DNA of 40,063 nt, from contig NZ_CAWVHE010000016.1 in NCBI RefSeq assembly GCF_963929015.1, positions 1 to 40,063 on the forward strand. Direction: 5' to 3'. Below, piece after piece: positions 8,068 through 15,720 of the stretch (position 1 is its first letter; each line of letters opens with the position of its first letter). The notes under the pieces are model-generated. The model did not search any database and was not told the origin of the DNA. It saw only the letters and a program-made list of their open reading frames with translations. Both the position numbers and the translations under genes were made by a program. This DNA comes from Merdimonas sp963929015. GTDB taxonomy: Bacteria; Bacillota; Clostridia; Lachnospirales; Lachnospiraceae.

Positions 8068-9483
8068 TTATTTGTTATTTTTTGTTGAAAATTCTGACGG
8101 CTTTCCTTTCAGGAAATTGTTGAAATAGTCGTCATGTACCTTTTTCACCATTCCACTAAGCGCCAGCAGACCAATGATATTGGGCACTACCATCAGACTG
8201 TTGAAGCAGTCCGCCATATTCCATACCAGATCTACCTGCGCCAGGGATCCCAGGAATACACAGACACATACCAGGGCGGAATAAACCGGAACCGCCTTGG
8301 AGCCAAACAGATACTTGATATTGGCCTGTCCGAAGAAATACCAGCCTACAATAGTGGAAAACGCGAAGAAGAACATGCAGACCGCAATAAAGATCTCTCC
8401 GAATTTACCATATACCAGAGAATATGCGAACTGGCTTAACTCTGCTCCTGTGTATCCGCCTTCTACTACGTTGTAGGACTCCGGCAAAGCGCGTGTGGTC
8501 ACGATGACAAGCGCTGTCATGGTCAGTACGATAAAGGTATCGATGAAGACGCCGATCATAGCCGCATGTCCCTGCTCCACCGGATGCGCTACCTTTGCTA
8601 CCGCATGTGCGTGCGGTGTGGAACCCATACCTGCTTCATTGGAGAACAGACCTCTTGCAACACCTTTGGTGATGGCAAGCTTAATGGTCGCACCTACCGC
8701 ACCGCCGGCGATGGAAGCCGGTGCAAACGCACCTACAAAGATCTCATAGAAGGCCAGCGGGATATTTCTCCAGTTATAGAAGATTACGATCAGAGATCCC
8801 AGGATGTAAAGCGCCGCCATGAGAGGCACCATGGTCTCTGTTACTTTCGCGATACGCTTCATACCGCCGGAGAAGATAAATACGGCGAGTACTGCCACGA
8901 TCAGTCCCATGATCCACTGCGGGATTCCAAATGCAGTATGGAAGGATGCTGCGATGGAGTTGGACTGTACCGCATTGCCCATGAATCCCAGGGCAAAGAT
9001 CAGAAGCACTGCGAAAATCCCTGCCAGGATCTTACCAAAGGTTCCCTTGAACGCGCCGCGGATATAGTAAACCGGACCGCCGGTTACAATCCCGTCGTCT
9101 CCGATCTTCTTATATCTCTGTGCCATCAGGGCCTCGGAATAAATGGTAGCCATGCCAAGGAAGGCTGCTACCCACATCCAGAAGATCGCGCCCGGTCCGC
9201 CGATGGCAATGGCTGTGGCCGCGCCGGCAATGTTACCGGTACCAACCTGCGCTGCAATGGCAGTTGCCAGAGCCTGGAAGGAACTCATACCGTCATTTCC
9301 GGCCTCGCCCTTCTTGCTGAACAGTCCGCCGAACACCTGCTTGATGCCCCGCTTAAATCCGCGTACCTGGATAAATCCTGTACGGAAACTGAACCAGATA
9401 CCGGCTGCAGCAAGCGCAATGATCAGCACGATGTTGGACATGTAGTTCTGGATCGTCAGTACGATGTTGTTTAATGTTTCCAA
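8068..9483 (-). CDS. sodium:alanine/glycine symporter (AGCS family)
   Basis: This is a sodium-coupled amino-acid carrier of the inner membrane, about 471 residues with around ten hydrophobic segments. Family signatures are GTGNIAGAATAIAIGGPGAIFWMW and the SNEAGMGSTPHAHA region, both typical of AGCS alanine/glycine carriers. Its place just upstream of a glycine-riboswitch-controlled glycine reductase operon suggests glycine import; this is inferred from context. The start is uncertain: TTG at 9483 has AAAGGGAG at good spacing, while ATG at 9519 has only a weak site and would add 12 charged residues. It has its own promoter and is monocistronic or loosely linked to grd. Confidence 0.92.
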   Translation of the reverse strand: METLNNIVLTIQNYMSNIVLIIALAAAGIWFSFRTGFIQVRGFKRGIKQVFGGLFSKKGEAGNDGMSSFQALATAIAAQVGTGNIAGAATAIAIGGPGAIFWMWVAAFLGMATIYSEALMAQRYKKIGDDGIVTGGPVYYIRGAFKGTFGKILAGIFAVLLIFALGFMGNAVQSNSIAASFHTAFGIPQWIMGLIVAVLAVFIFSGGMKRIAKVTETMVPLMAALYILGSLIVIFYNWRNIPLAFYEIFVGAFAPASIAGGAVGATIKLAITKGVARGLFSNEAGMGSTPHAHAVAKVAHPVEQGHAAMIGVFIDTFIVLTMTALVIVTTRALPESYNVVEGGYTGAELSQFAYSLVYGKFGEIFIAVCMFFFAFSTIVGWYFFGQANIKYLFGSKAVPVYSALVCVCVFLGSLAQVDLVWNMADCFNSLMVVPNIIGLLALSGMVKKVHDDYFNNFLKGKPSEFSTKNNK

Positions 9484-9551
9484 AAAATCATCTCCCTTTC
9501 TCTCTAGATAGAAAATCATAGATACCTTACATATCTATATTTACTTCGTCT

Positions 9552-9580
9552 ATCATACCATTTTGACATTTTTTTCTCAA
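9552..9580 (-). promoter_or_regulatory. promoter of the AGCS symporter gene
   Basis: TTGAGA (9575-9580) and TATGAT (9552-9557) are separated by 17 bases. The expected start site is about 60 bases before the TTG start codon. Confidence 0.72.
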
Positions 9581-9643
9581 TCAGACTTTGGAATTTTGAA
9601 AAATTTTCGTCATTTTTCCATGCGTTTGAATCCCGGGAATTCA

Positions 9644-9680
9644 AAAAACGGCGCAACCCCCATGGTTGCGCCGTTTTTTC
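9644..9680. terminator. bidirectional terminator downstream of purB
   Basis: A perfect 16-bp stem (9644-9659 with 9665-9680) has a 5-base loop, with A6 on one side and T6 on the other. It ends purB transcripts on the minus strand about 100 bases past the stop codon. Confidence 0.9.
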
Positions 9681-9780
9681 CTGTCCTTTTTTTACAAAAA
9701 AGACTTGACTTTTTTATTTTTGGTAATATTGCTAAGATTTTGTTTCTTCTTTAGCATTTCCTGTACAGGAAAAGATGCCT

Positions 9781-11214
9781 TTATACGTTGATCTCCGCCT
9801 TCACGCCAAGCAGTTCTTTATTTCTTTCCAGGAGCGGGCGGATCACCTGATTCAGATAATTGGTTACCTGGATCGGCGCACGTCCCACATATTTTGCAGG
9901 ATCCATGGTCTTTTTCAGTTCTTCCTCGTTCAGATTGAAAGCCGGATCGGCCGCGATCAGATCCAGCAGGTTATTGTCCAGTCCCTTTTCTTTTACATTG
10001 CGTCCTGCTTCCATGGAAAGTTCCCGGATCCTTTCATGCAGTTCCTGACGGTCGCCGCCGGCCTTCACCGCATCCATCATGATATTTTCGGTTGCCATAA
10101 AGGGAAGCTCGCTCATCAGGCGCTTTTCAATGACCTTGGGATATACCACCAGGCCGTCTACCACATTCAGGCACAGATCCAGGATCCCGTCAATGGCCAG
10201 AAAGCCTTCCGGCACGCTCAGCCGTTTGTTGGCGGAATCATCCAGCGTCCGCTCAAACCACTGAGTGGCAGAAGTAATCGCCGGATTCAGCGCGTCGATC
10301 ATCACATATCTGGACAGAGAGGCGATTCTTTCGCTTCTCATGGGATTCCGCTTATAAGCCATGGCAGAAGAACCGATCTGCGTCTTCTCGAAAGGCTCCT
10401 CTACTTCTTTCAGATGCTGGAGAAGGCGGATGTCATTGGACATCTTGTGGGCGCTTGCCGCAATCCCTGCCAGCACATTCAGCACACGGGTATCCACTTT
10501 TCTGGAATAGGTCTGCCCGGATACCGGATAACAGGTCGCAAATCCCATCTTCTCCGCGATCATGGGATCGATCTTGTCAATGGTCTCCTGATCCCCGTCA
10601 AACAACTCCAGAAAGCTTGCCTGTGTTCCGGTGGTTCCCTTGGACCCAAGAAGCTTTAAAGTACTCTTTACATATTCCAGATCCTCCAGATCCATCTCAA
10701 ACTCCTGCAGCCACAGGGTCGCTCTCTTTCCTACCGTTGTAGGCTGCGCCGGCTGAAAATGGGTAAAAGCAAGGGTTGGAAGATCTTTATATTTCTCTGC
10801 GAAATCTGCCAGTTCCGCAATCACATTGACCAGTTTCTTTTTTACAATCTCCAGGGCCTCCGCCATCAGGATGATATCGGTATTATCTCCCACATAACAG
10901 GAGGTGGCGCCAAGATGGATGATGCCTTTTGCTTTCGGGCACTGCTGTCCATAGGCGTACACATGGGACATGACATCGTGGCGGACAACCTTTTCTCTTT
11001 CCTTTGCCACGTCATAATTGATGTCTTCCGCATGGGCTTTCAGCTCGTCGATCTGTTCCTGTGTAATAGGAAGTCCCAGCTCTTTTTCTGTTTCCGCCAG
11101 GGCGATCCACAGCTTCCTCCATGTGCGGAACTTTTTATCCGGTGAAAAAATATACTGCATTTCCTTACTTGCATAACGCTCGGAAAGCGGGCTCTGATAT
11201 CTGTCGTTTGCCAT
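9781..11214 (-). CDS. purB: adenylosuccinate lyase
   Basis: PurB catalyses two steps of purine synthesis: cleavage of SAICAR to AICAR plus fumarate, and of adenylosuccinate to AMP plus fumarate. The 477-residue product is of the long clostridial type and carries the fumarase/aspartase superfamily signature GSSAMAYKRNPMRSER. It also has the N-terminal MANDRYQSPLSERYAS typical of this group. The frame is open to 11262, but ATG at 11214 follows an AAAGGAG site and fits the family start. It is flanked by terminators, so it is monocistronic. Confidence 0.96.
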   Translation of the reverse strand: MANDRYQSPLSERYASKEMQYIFSPDKKFRTWRKLWIALAETEKELGLPITQEQIDELKAHAEDINYDVAKEREKVVRHDVMSHVYAYGQQCPKAKGIIHLGATSCYVGDNTDIILMAEALEIVKKKLVNVIAELADFAEKYKDLPTLAFTHFQPAQPTTVGKRATLWLQEFEMDLEDLEYVKSTLKLLGSKGTTGTQASFLELFDGDQETIDKIDPMIAEKMGFATCYPVSGQTYSRKVDTRVLNVLAGIAASAHKMSNDIRLLQHLKEVEEPFEKTQIGSSAMAYKRNPMRSERIASLSRYVMIDALNPAITSATQWFERTLDDSANKRLSVPEGFLAIDGILDLCLNVVDGLVVYPKVIEKRLMSELPFMATENIMMDAVKAGGDRQELHERIRELSMEAGRNVKEKGLDNNLLDLIAADPAFNLNEEELKKTMDPAKYVGRAPIQVTNYLNQVIRPLLERNKELLGVKAEINV

Positions 11215-11244
11215 TTTTTTATCTCCTTTTTCGTTAATAAATCC

Positions 11245-11273
11245 AGTATAATACAAGGCCAAAGGAAAAGCAA
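11245..11273 (-). promoter_or_regulatory. promoter of purB
   Basis: TTGCTT (11268-11273) and TATACT (11245-11250) are separated by 17 bases. The elements overlap the terminator hairpin of the upstream ABC operon, so terminator and promoter share sequence. Confidence 0.55.
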
Positions 11274-11286
11274 CCTTCCTTTGGCC
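11257..11286 (-). terminator. terminator of the amino-acid ABC transporter operon
   Basis: A perfect 11-bp stem (11257-11267 with 11276-11286) with an 8-base loop lies 16 bases past the ATPase stop codon. The T-run is poor (TTGTATT), so termination may be partial. Confidence 0.65.
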
Positions 11287-11301
11287 CTGTCTGACGTCGC
11301 G

Positions 11302-11988
11302 CTATCTCTTTTCAAATTTCCCCAGGAAACCCTGGATTCTGGCATTGGAAGAGGAAAACACTTCTTCCGGAGACCCTTCGATTTCCACCACGCCGTGATC
11401 CATAAACAGAATGTGATCAGAAACATTCCTGGCAAAACGCATCTCATGCGTCACGATCACCATCGTCATATGCTCCGCCGCCAGATCCCGGATTACTTTA
11501 AGGATCTCCCCGGTCAGTTCCGGATCCAGCGCGGACGTGGGCTCGTCAAAAAACAGAATATCCGGATTCATGGCAAGCGCTCTGGCAATCGACACCCGCT
11601 GCTGCTGTCCGCCGGACAACTGACAGGGGTAAGCGTCCTCCTTATCCGAAAGTCCCATTTTTGCAAGGAGAGCCCTGGCCTCCTGATACACTTCTTCTTT
11701 CTTTCTTTTCTGCACCTTCAAAGGTGCGTCCGTCACATTCTTTATAACAGAATAATGGGGAAAGAGATTAAAATTCTGAAACACCAGGCCAAAAGTGCCC
11801 TCGTAATGAATGTCTCCGGAATCCGGAGTCTCAAGACCGGTGGCGCATCGAAGAAGGGTGGATTTTCCCGAACCGGAAGGTCCGATGATGCTTAAGACTT
11901 CCCCTTTTTCCACAGTAAGAGAAATATCCCTTAACACCTCCTGGCCGTTAAAACTTTTTTTAATGTGGTTCATTTCCAACAGGCTCAT
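11302..11988 (-). CDS. polar amino-acid ABC transporter, ATP-binding protein
   Basis: This 228-residue ATPase powers amino-acid uptake with the two genes upstream. It shows Walker A GPSGSGKST, the Q-loop region (LVFQNFNLFPH), the signature LSGGQQQRVSIARAL, Walker B ILFFDEPTSALDPE and a switch His (IVTHEMRFAR). These are typical of the GlnQ/HisP class. The ATG at 11988 has AGGAGG upstream, 10 bases after the permease gene. The substrate cannot be fixed from sequence; glutamine, cystine or another polar amino acid are candidates. Confidence 0.95.
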   Translation of the reverse strand: MSLLEMNHIKKSFNGQEVLRDISLTVEKGEVLSIIGPSGSGKSTLLRCATGLETPDSGDIHYEGTFGLVFQNFNLFPHYSVIKNVTDAPLKVQKRKKEEVYQEARALLAKMGLSDKEDAYPCQLSGGQQQRVSIARALAMNPDILFFDEPTSALDPELTGEILKVIRDLAAEHMTMVIVTHEMRFARNVSDHILFMDHGVVEIEGSPEEVFSSSNARIQGFLGKFEKR

Positions 11989-11998
11989 AGGCTTCCTC

Positions 11999-12649
11999 CT
12001 AATGATAATAATTCAGCTTCTTTTCGATGCGTTCCATGAAAAAAGCCACAATAAAATTAAAGATATAATAGAATACTCCGGCAAATACCAGCGGGAGCAG
12101 TGACGTCTGGGAGGCGCTCAGCGCCTTTGCCACCGTAAACATATCGATCACACCGATGGAAAAGGCAAGGGACGTATCCTTGACCAGCGTGATGGTCTCA
12201 TTGGTCACTGCCGGCAGGATCCGTTTGATCACCTGGGGCAGGATAATGCGAAAGAACGTCTGCGCCCGGCTGTATCCCAGTATTTTTGCCGCTTCATACT
12301 GCCCCGGAGACATGGACTCAATGCCTCCCCTGTAGATTTCCGCAAAATAGGCCGCATAATTCAAAATAAATCCTATGGCTACCGCTGTATTTTTCCACCC
12401 CGGAGAATTGGGGATCCCAAGGCCGTAGTAAGGTCCGAAATAAATCGCGATCAGCTGCAGCATCAGCGGCGTGCCGCGCATCACAGAAATATATACTTTT
12501 ACAATGGTCCGGATCACCGGATTCTTTGACATTCTGCCAAAGGACACCAGAAGTCCCAGAGGAAGAGAAAAGATTAGTGTCACGAGGAAGATCATCACGG
12601 ACACGCCCATTCCTTCCAGGAGCTTCATCAGCATAACTGAAATTGCCAT
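11999..12649 (-). CDS. polar amino-acid ABC transporter, permease protein
   Basis: This 216-residue inner-membrane permease has about five hydrophobic segments and the HisM/GlnP-type inner-membrane signature (MRGTPLMLQL and the EIYRGGIESMSPGQYEAAK loop that contacts the ATPase). A single permease gene suggests a homodimer. It follows the binding-protein gene after an intercistronic hairpin and precedes the ATPase gene by 10 bases. The ATG at 12649 has a GAGGGAAAG site. Confidence 0.95.
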   Translation of the reverse strand: MAISVMLMKLLEGMGVSVMIFLVTLIFSLPLGLLVSFGRMSKNPVIRTIVKVYISVMRGTPLMLQLIAIYFGPYYGLGIPNSPGWKNTAVAIGFILNYAAYFAEIYRGGIESMSPGQYEAAKILGYSRAQTFFRIILPQVIKRILPAVTNETITLVKDTSLAFSIGVIDMFTVAKALSASQTSLLPLVFAGVFYYIFNFIVAFFMERIEKKLNYYH

Positions 12650-12667
12650 ATCTTTCCCTCTCTTCGT

Positions 12668-12697
12668 AAAAAGGGGCTGTCCGGGAAGGACAACCCC
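12668..12697 (-). terminator. intercistronic terminator between binding protein and permease genes
   Basis: A 10-bp stem (12673-12682 with 12688-12697, one G-U in the RNA) is followed by T5. It probably ends most transcripts after the binding-protein gene, giving the usual excess of binding protein over membrane components. Confidence 0.8.
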
Positions 12698-12720
12698 TGC
12701 TTTTCATCGTCTGCTTGCGT

Positions 12721-13566
12721 TTATTTCCCGATCGTCGTAATATCCTCGCCAAACCATTTCTCGGAGATCTCCGCCATCGTACCGTCCGCAGCCATCTCCT
12801 CCAGCGTCGCCTGTACCGTATCTCTTAACGCTTCATTGCCTTTTGCAAAACCGATTCCATATTCTTCGGAGGCAATGGATTCATCAAGGATCGTAAAATC
12901 CGCGCCGCGGGATTCAATCTGATAGCTGGCCACCACGATATCCATGGCCACCGCATCCACTGCGCCGCTCTCCAGCTCCATAAATCCGGTATCATAATCC
13001 GGGATCACCTGCAGCGTTCCAAACGTATCTGCAAGTTCCGGATTGTCGTCAAGCGCCGCCTGGGCCGAGGACTCTGTCTGAACGTCCACGATCTTTCCTG
13101 CCAGGTCTTCTTCCGATTGGATGCCGGAATCGGATCTTACCACAAATACCTGCTGGTTATCCAGATAGGGATCCGACCAGGTATACTCATCTTCTCTTCC
13201 GTTCATGGTAAATCCGTTCCAGATACAGTCGATCTCGCCGGAATTTAACGTCGCGTCCTTGGTCTCCCATGCAATGGGCTGGGGTACAAACTCCCACCCC
13301 TGCCGTTCGCAGACCTCTTTTGCCAGATCCAGGTCAAACCCGGTATATTCGCCGTCATCTCCTACAAATCCCATGGGCGGGAAGTTCTGGTCGAATCCTA
13401 CAGTAAAGGTATCCCCTTCCTGCTTTTCTTCAAAAGATGCCGTCTCTTTGTCTGCGGAGCCGCCGCTCTCTTCTTCGCCTGCGTCTCCCCCCTGTCCGCC
13501 GCATCCTGCCGCCAGAAGCGCCGAAGCGGTCAGAAGAGCCAGAAGCATTGCCAATCTCTTCTTCAT
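12721..13566 (-). CDS. polar amino-acid ABC transporter, substrate-binding lipoprotein
   Basis: This 281-residue extracellular solute-binding protein (family 3) captures the amino acid for the adjacent permease. It starts MKKRLAMLLALL, has a lipobox LLAAGC with lipidated Cys22, then an acidic Gly/Ser/Glu linker. The family-3 core follows, including the GFDLDLAKEV motif. The frame is open to 13623, but AGGAGG 8 bases before ATG 13566 and the signal peptide fix the start. It has its own promoter, overlapping the end of the upstream gene. Confidence 0.95.
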   Translation of the reverse strand: MKKRLAMLLALLTASALLAAGCGGQGGDAGEEESGGSADKETASFEEKQEGDTFTVGFDQNFPPMGFVGDDGEYTGFDLDLAKEVCERQGWEFVPQPIAWETKDATLNSGEIDCIWNGFTMNGREDEYTWSDPYLDNQQVFVVRSDSGIQSEEDLAGKIVDVQTESSAQAALDDNPELADTFGTLQVIPDYDTGFMELESGAVDAVAMDIVVASYQIESRGADFTILDESIASEEYGIGFAKGNEALRDTVQATLEEMAADGTMAEISEKWFGEDITTIGK

Positions 13567-13664
13567 CGTTTCATCCTCCTCAAAAGTACACGCAGGAAAA
13601 CAGCCGGGATACCGGGACGTCACCCCACTATCAATGGACTACTTTACCGCGCTAAACTGTCGTT

Positions 13665-13693
13665 ATCTTAGCATATTCCAGCCGGCTTGTCAA
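13665..13693 (-). promoter_or_regulatory. promoter of the amino-acid ABC operon
   Basis: TTGACA (13688-13693) and TAAGAT (13665-13670) are separated by 17 bases. It overlaps the last codons of the upstream TPR-like gene and leaves a leader of about 90 bases. No known riboswitch was recognised in that leader. Confidence 0.75.
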
Positions 13694-14450
13694 TCCTTCG
13701 ATATTCCTTTTTCCACTGCTCCAGTTTTTCTTCCGGAAGATCCGGTTCTATCTCCCTGCGTACGTTACGCACACTTTCTTTGATCAGGGGATCGATCATC
13801 AGATAAGACGGGTTTCCGGACAGCATCTTGACATACTGCTTCTGTGGAAGCGCTTTGCTGCAGCAGTAGAGATAAGCTTTCAGCATCCGGGAGTCCTCGC
13901 AGATCCCATAGGCCGCTTCATACATTTCTGCCGCCTCCTGATATAAAAACAGATGGCCGTATGCCGCTCCCAGGCAGGCGTAAACTCTGCCATAAAATGT
14001 TTTTTCCACAGATTCATCCCAGTCTGCATTAATGATGGACTGATAGACCAGAACCGCTGATTCATACTCTCTGCTCTGCATCAGACTGTCTGCCTTGTGT
14101 TTCTTTCGCTCCACATCCTTTTGATTCTGCAGCCTCTCCAGGATGCTCTGGATCCGGTTGATATCTGACTGGGCATAGATCGTAGACTCCCTTAAGATGG
14201 TCAGAATGAACTGCTCCATGGAACAGTTCTTCTGCAGCTCTTCTCGCAAATGGTCTGCAAGACCGTCCATCTCCAGCTCCCTTTCGATCCAGTCGCAGAG
14301 CTGATAATTGATCATGGTATAGTCGATCAGATACAAATTGTTGCAGATATAATAACACAGCTCTTCGATGGTATATATTTTCATATGAACCCGAGATATG
14401 GCATAGGGTTGTTTTGCTCTCTTTTTATGACATAGAATTAAACTGCCCAT
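13668..14450 (-). CDS. TPR-like protein of unknown function, third gene of the DUF5717/DUF5716 set
   Basis: The protein is up to 260 residues, without signal peptide or membrane segment, so probably cytoplasmic. The second half looks like helical TPR units: alternating small and aromatic residues in SREYESAVLVYQSIINAD and VYACLGAAYGHLFLYQEAAE. The N-terminal third (IEELCYYICNNLYLI onward) is helical and unassigned. Start choice: ATG 14450 has AGGAGG 5 bases upstream and overlaps the previous gene by 26 bases (translational coupling), while ATG 14384 (MKIYTIEELCYYI) looks more natural as an N-terminus but has a poor ribosome site. By context it acts with the two genes upstream, possibly as an adaptor. 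Function is unknown. Confidence 0.8.
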   Translation of the reverse strand: MGSLILCHKKRAKQPYAISRVHMKIYTIEELCYYICNNLYLIDYTMINYQLCDWIERELEMDGLADHLREELQKNCSMEQFILTILRESTIYAQSDINRIQSILERLQNQKDVERKKHKADSLMQSREYESAVLVYQSIINADWDESVEKTFYGRVYACLGAAYGHLFLYQEAAEMYEAAYGICEDSRMLKAYLYCCSKALPQKQYVKMLSGNPSYLMIDPLIKESVRNVRREIEPDLPEEKLEQWKKEYRRIDKPAGIC

Positions 14451-15708
14451 GGATGCCTCCTAATTTAATGATCTTCTCTGCACAGAAATCCGTGGCCGGG
14501 AAAAAGTCTCCAAACCCCACGTCCCGAAAAGAAAGCCTGCAGGTTACTTCATCCAGAAACATGACGTCAATCTGGATCCTAAGAGAATAGTCCCGCCGTT
14601 CCGGAAGCCCCTCCAAAGAAACGGTCTCCACCTGAAGTTCTTCCCCGGTCAGAGTCTCAATATGGATCTCGATATCTGAAGTATCTTCCAGGATCACTTC
14701 CCACTGTCCATCCGCTTCATACCAGTGGGTGCCCCAGGCCACAATGGGATACCATCCTTCCTGTCCCCCCACACGCATCCTAAGACAGATCTGTTCAGTC
14801 ATCTTGGTCTCGTCCAGATAAATGGGCCCCTCATCATAAGAAAAGCATTTTCTCATAGAGGTGTAGCAGGCCCCTTTACTGTAAAGATTATTGCCAAGGA
14901 ACGCTCTTCTGCCGTTACAGAGCACTTTCAGGGAGTTGGGATACCAGTTGTTCTCAAATCCTTCTCCTGTCAGAAATACCGAAGAGATCACTTTCTTATC
15001 AAAAACATTTTGAATAAAAGATTTGAACTGTTCATCCGCATCCTTTGCTTTATCCACATTCAGCACCGGATAAATGGCCGCCAGTTCCTTCATCTTCGCA
15101 CTCGCCACCTCATCCACCGTAACAAACAGATCCTTGCCAAGGCCGGTAACCGTGTTGAGCTTTCTTAGCATATAAGCCCGGATCTCCTGTGCGTCACAGT
15201 AAAACAGGGCGGATTCGTACTGCCATAATTCCTTTGGCTGATAAAACATATACTGGCAAAAGCTTTCTTTATAATCCAGAACATTTACATGCTCTTTCGG
15301 AATCCCCAGATGTCTGCCGATCCCCTTAAGCATTTTGGAGACGTCAATGTCCGTATCCGGCACAGTAAAGGTAATCTCTTCAATCTCCTCGAACTCCTGA
15401 AGTGTCAGACTGATGTACTTCGCCAGGAGCCAGACCGCGTCATGATCCTTTTCTGCGATCCGGATCTTTTCCCGATGCATCGCTCTCTGATACAGATCCG
15501 GGATCACTTCTCCTTCCCGGATCACCAGGAGACGTTTTGCTTCTTTTCCATACACCCACCGGTCGTTATGATAGCCCAGGAGCAACGGGATCTGATAGTT
15601 ATCCACTGCTGTCTCCAGCGTCTCCGGCTCTTCTTTTTTCTCATCGTAATAGCTGATCTGACAAAAGCTTTCATTCAGATCATACCCCAGAATACTGCCC
15701 CTCTGCAT
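14425..15708 (-). CDS. divergent Hsp70-like protein (DUF5716-type), unknown function
   Basis: 427 residues, cytoplasmic. Motif order follows the Hsp70/actin fold: an N-terminal phosphate-1-like strand (LGYDLNESFCQISYYD, 7-22), VYGKEAK (53-59, like the NEAK of DnaK), a strand ITFTVPDTD (112-120), LDYKESFCQYM (144-154) in the place of the 'NEPTAAALAYG' segment, and an adenosine-like strand SSVFLTGEGF (242-251). The C-terminal part has a pattern like the Hsp70 substrate-binding beta domain: LEGLP, then IQIDVMFLDE, then LSFRDVGFGD. The phosphate-2 glycines are missing (FYCDAQEIRAY), so ATP hydrolysis is doubtful. I recall this family as DUF5716 but cannot confirm it here. It starts 12 bases after the 1098-residue gene with AGGAGG, so the two are co-expressed. 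Confidence 0.85.
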   Translation of the reverse strand: MQRGSILGYDLNESFCQISYYDEKKEEPETLETAVDNYQIPLLLGYHNDRWVYGKEAKRLLVIREGEVIPDLYQRAMHREKIRIAEKDHDAVWLLAKYISLTLQEFEEIEEITFTVPDTDIDVSKMLKGIGRHLGIPKEHVNVLDYKESFCQYMFYQPKELWQYESALFYCDAQEIRAYMLRKLNTVTGLGKDLFVTVDEVASAKMKELAAIYPVLNVDKAKDADEQFKSFIQNVFDKKVISSVFLTGEGFENNWYPNSLKVLCNGRRAFLGNNLYSKGACYTSMRKCFSYDEGPIYLDETKMTEQICLRMRVGGQEGWYPIVAWGTHWYEADGQWEVILEDTSDIEIHIETLTGEELQVETVSLEGLPERRDYSLRIQIDVMFLDEVTCRLSFRDVGFGDFFPATDFCAEKIIKLGGIHGQFNSMS

Positions 15709-15720
15709 GGACCTGACCTC

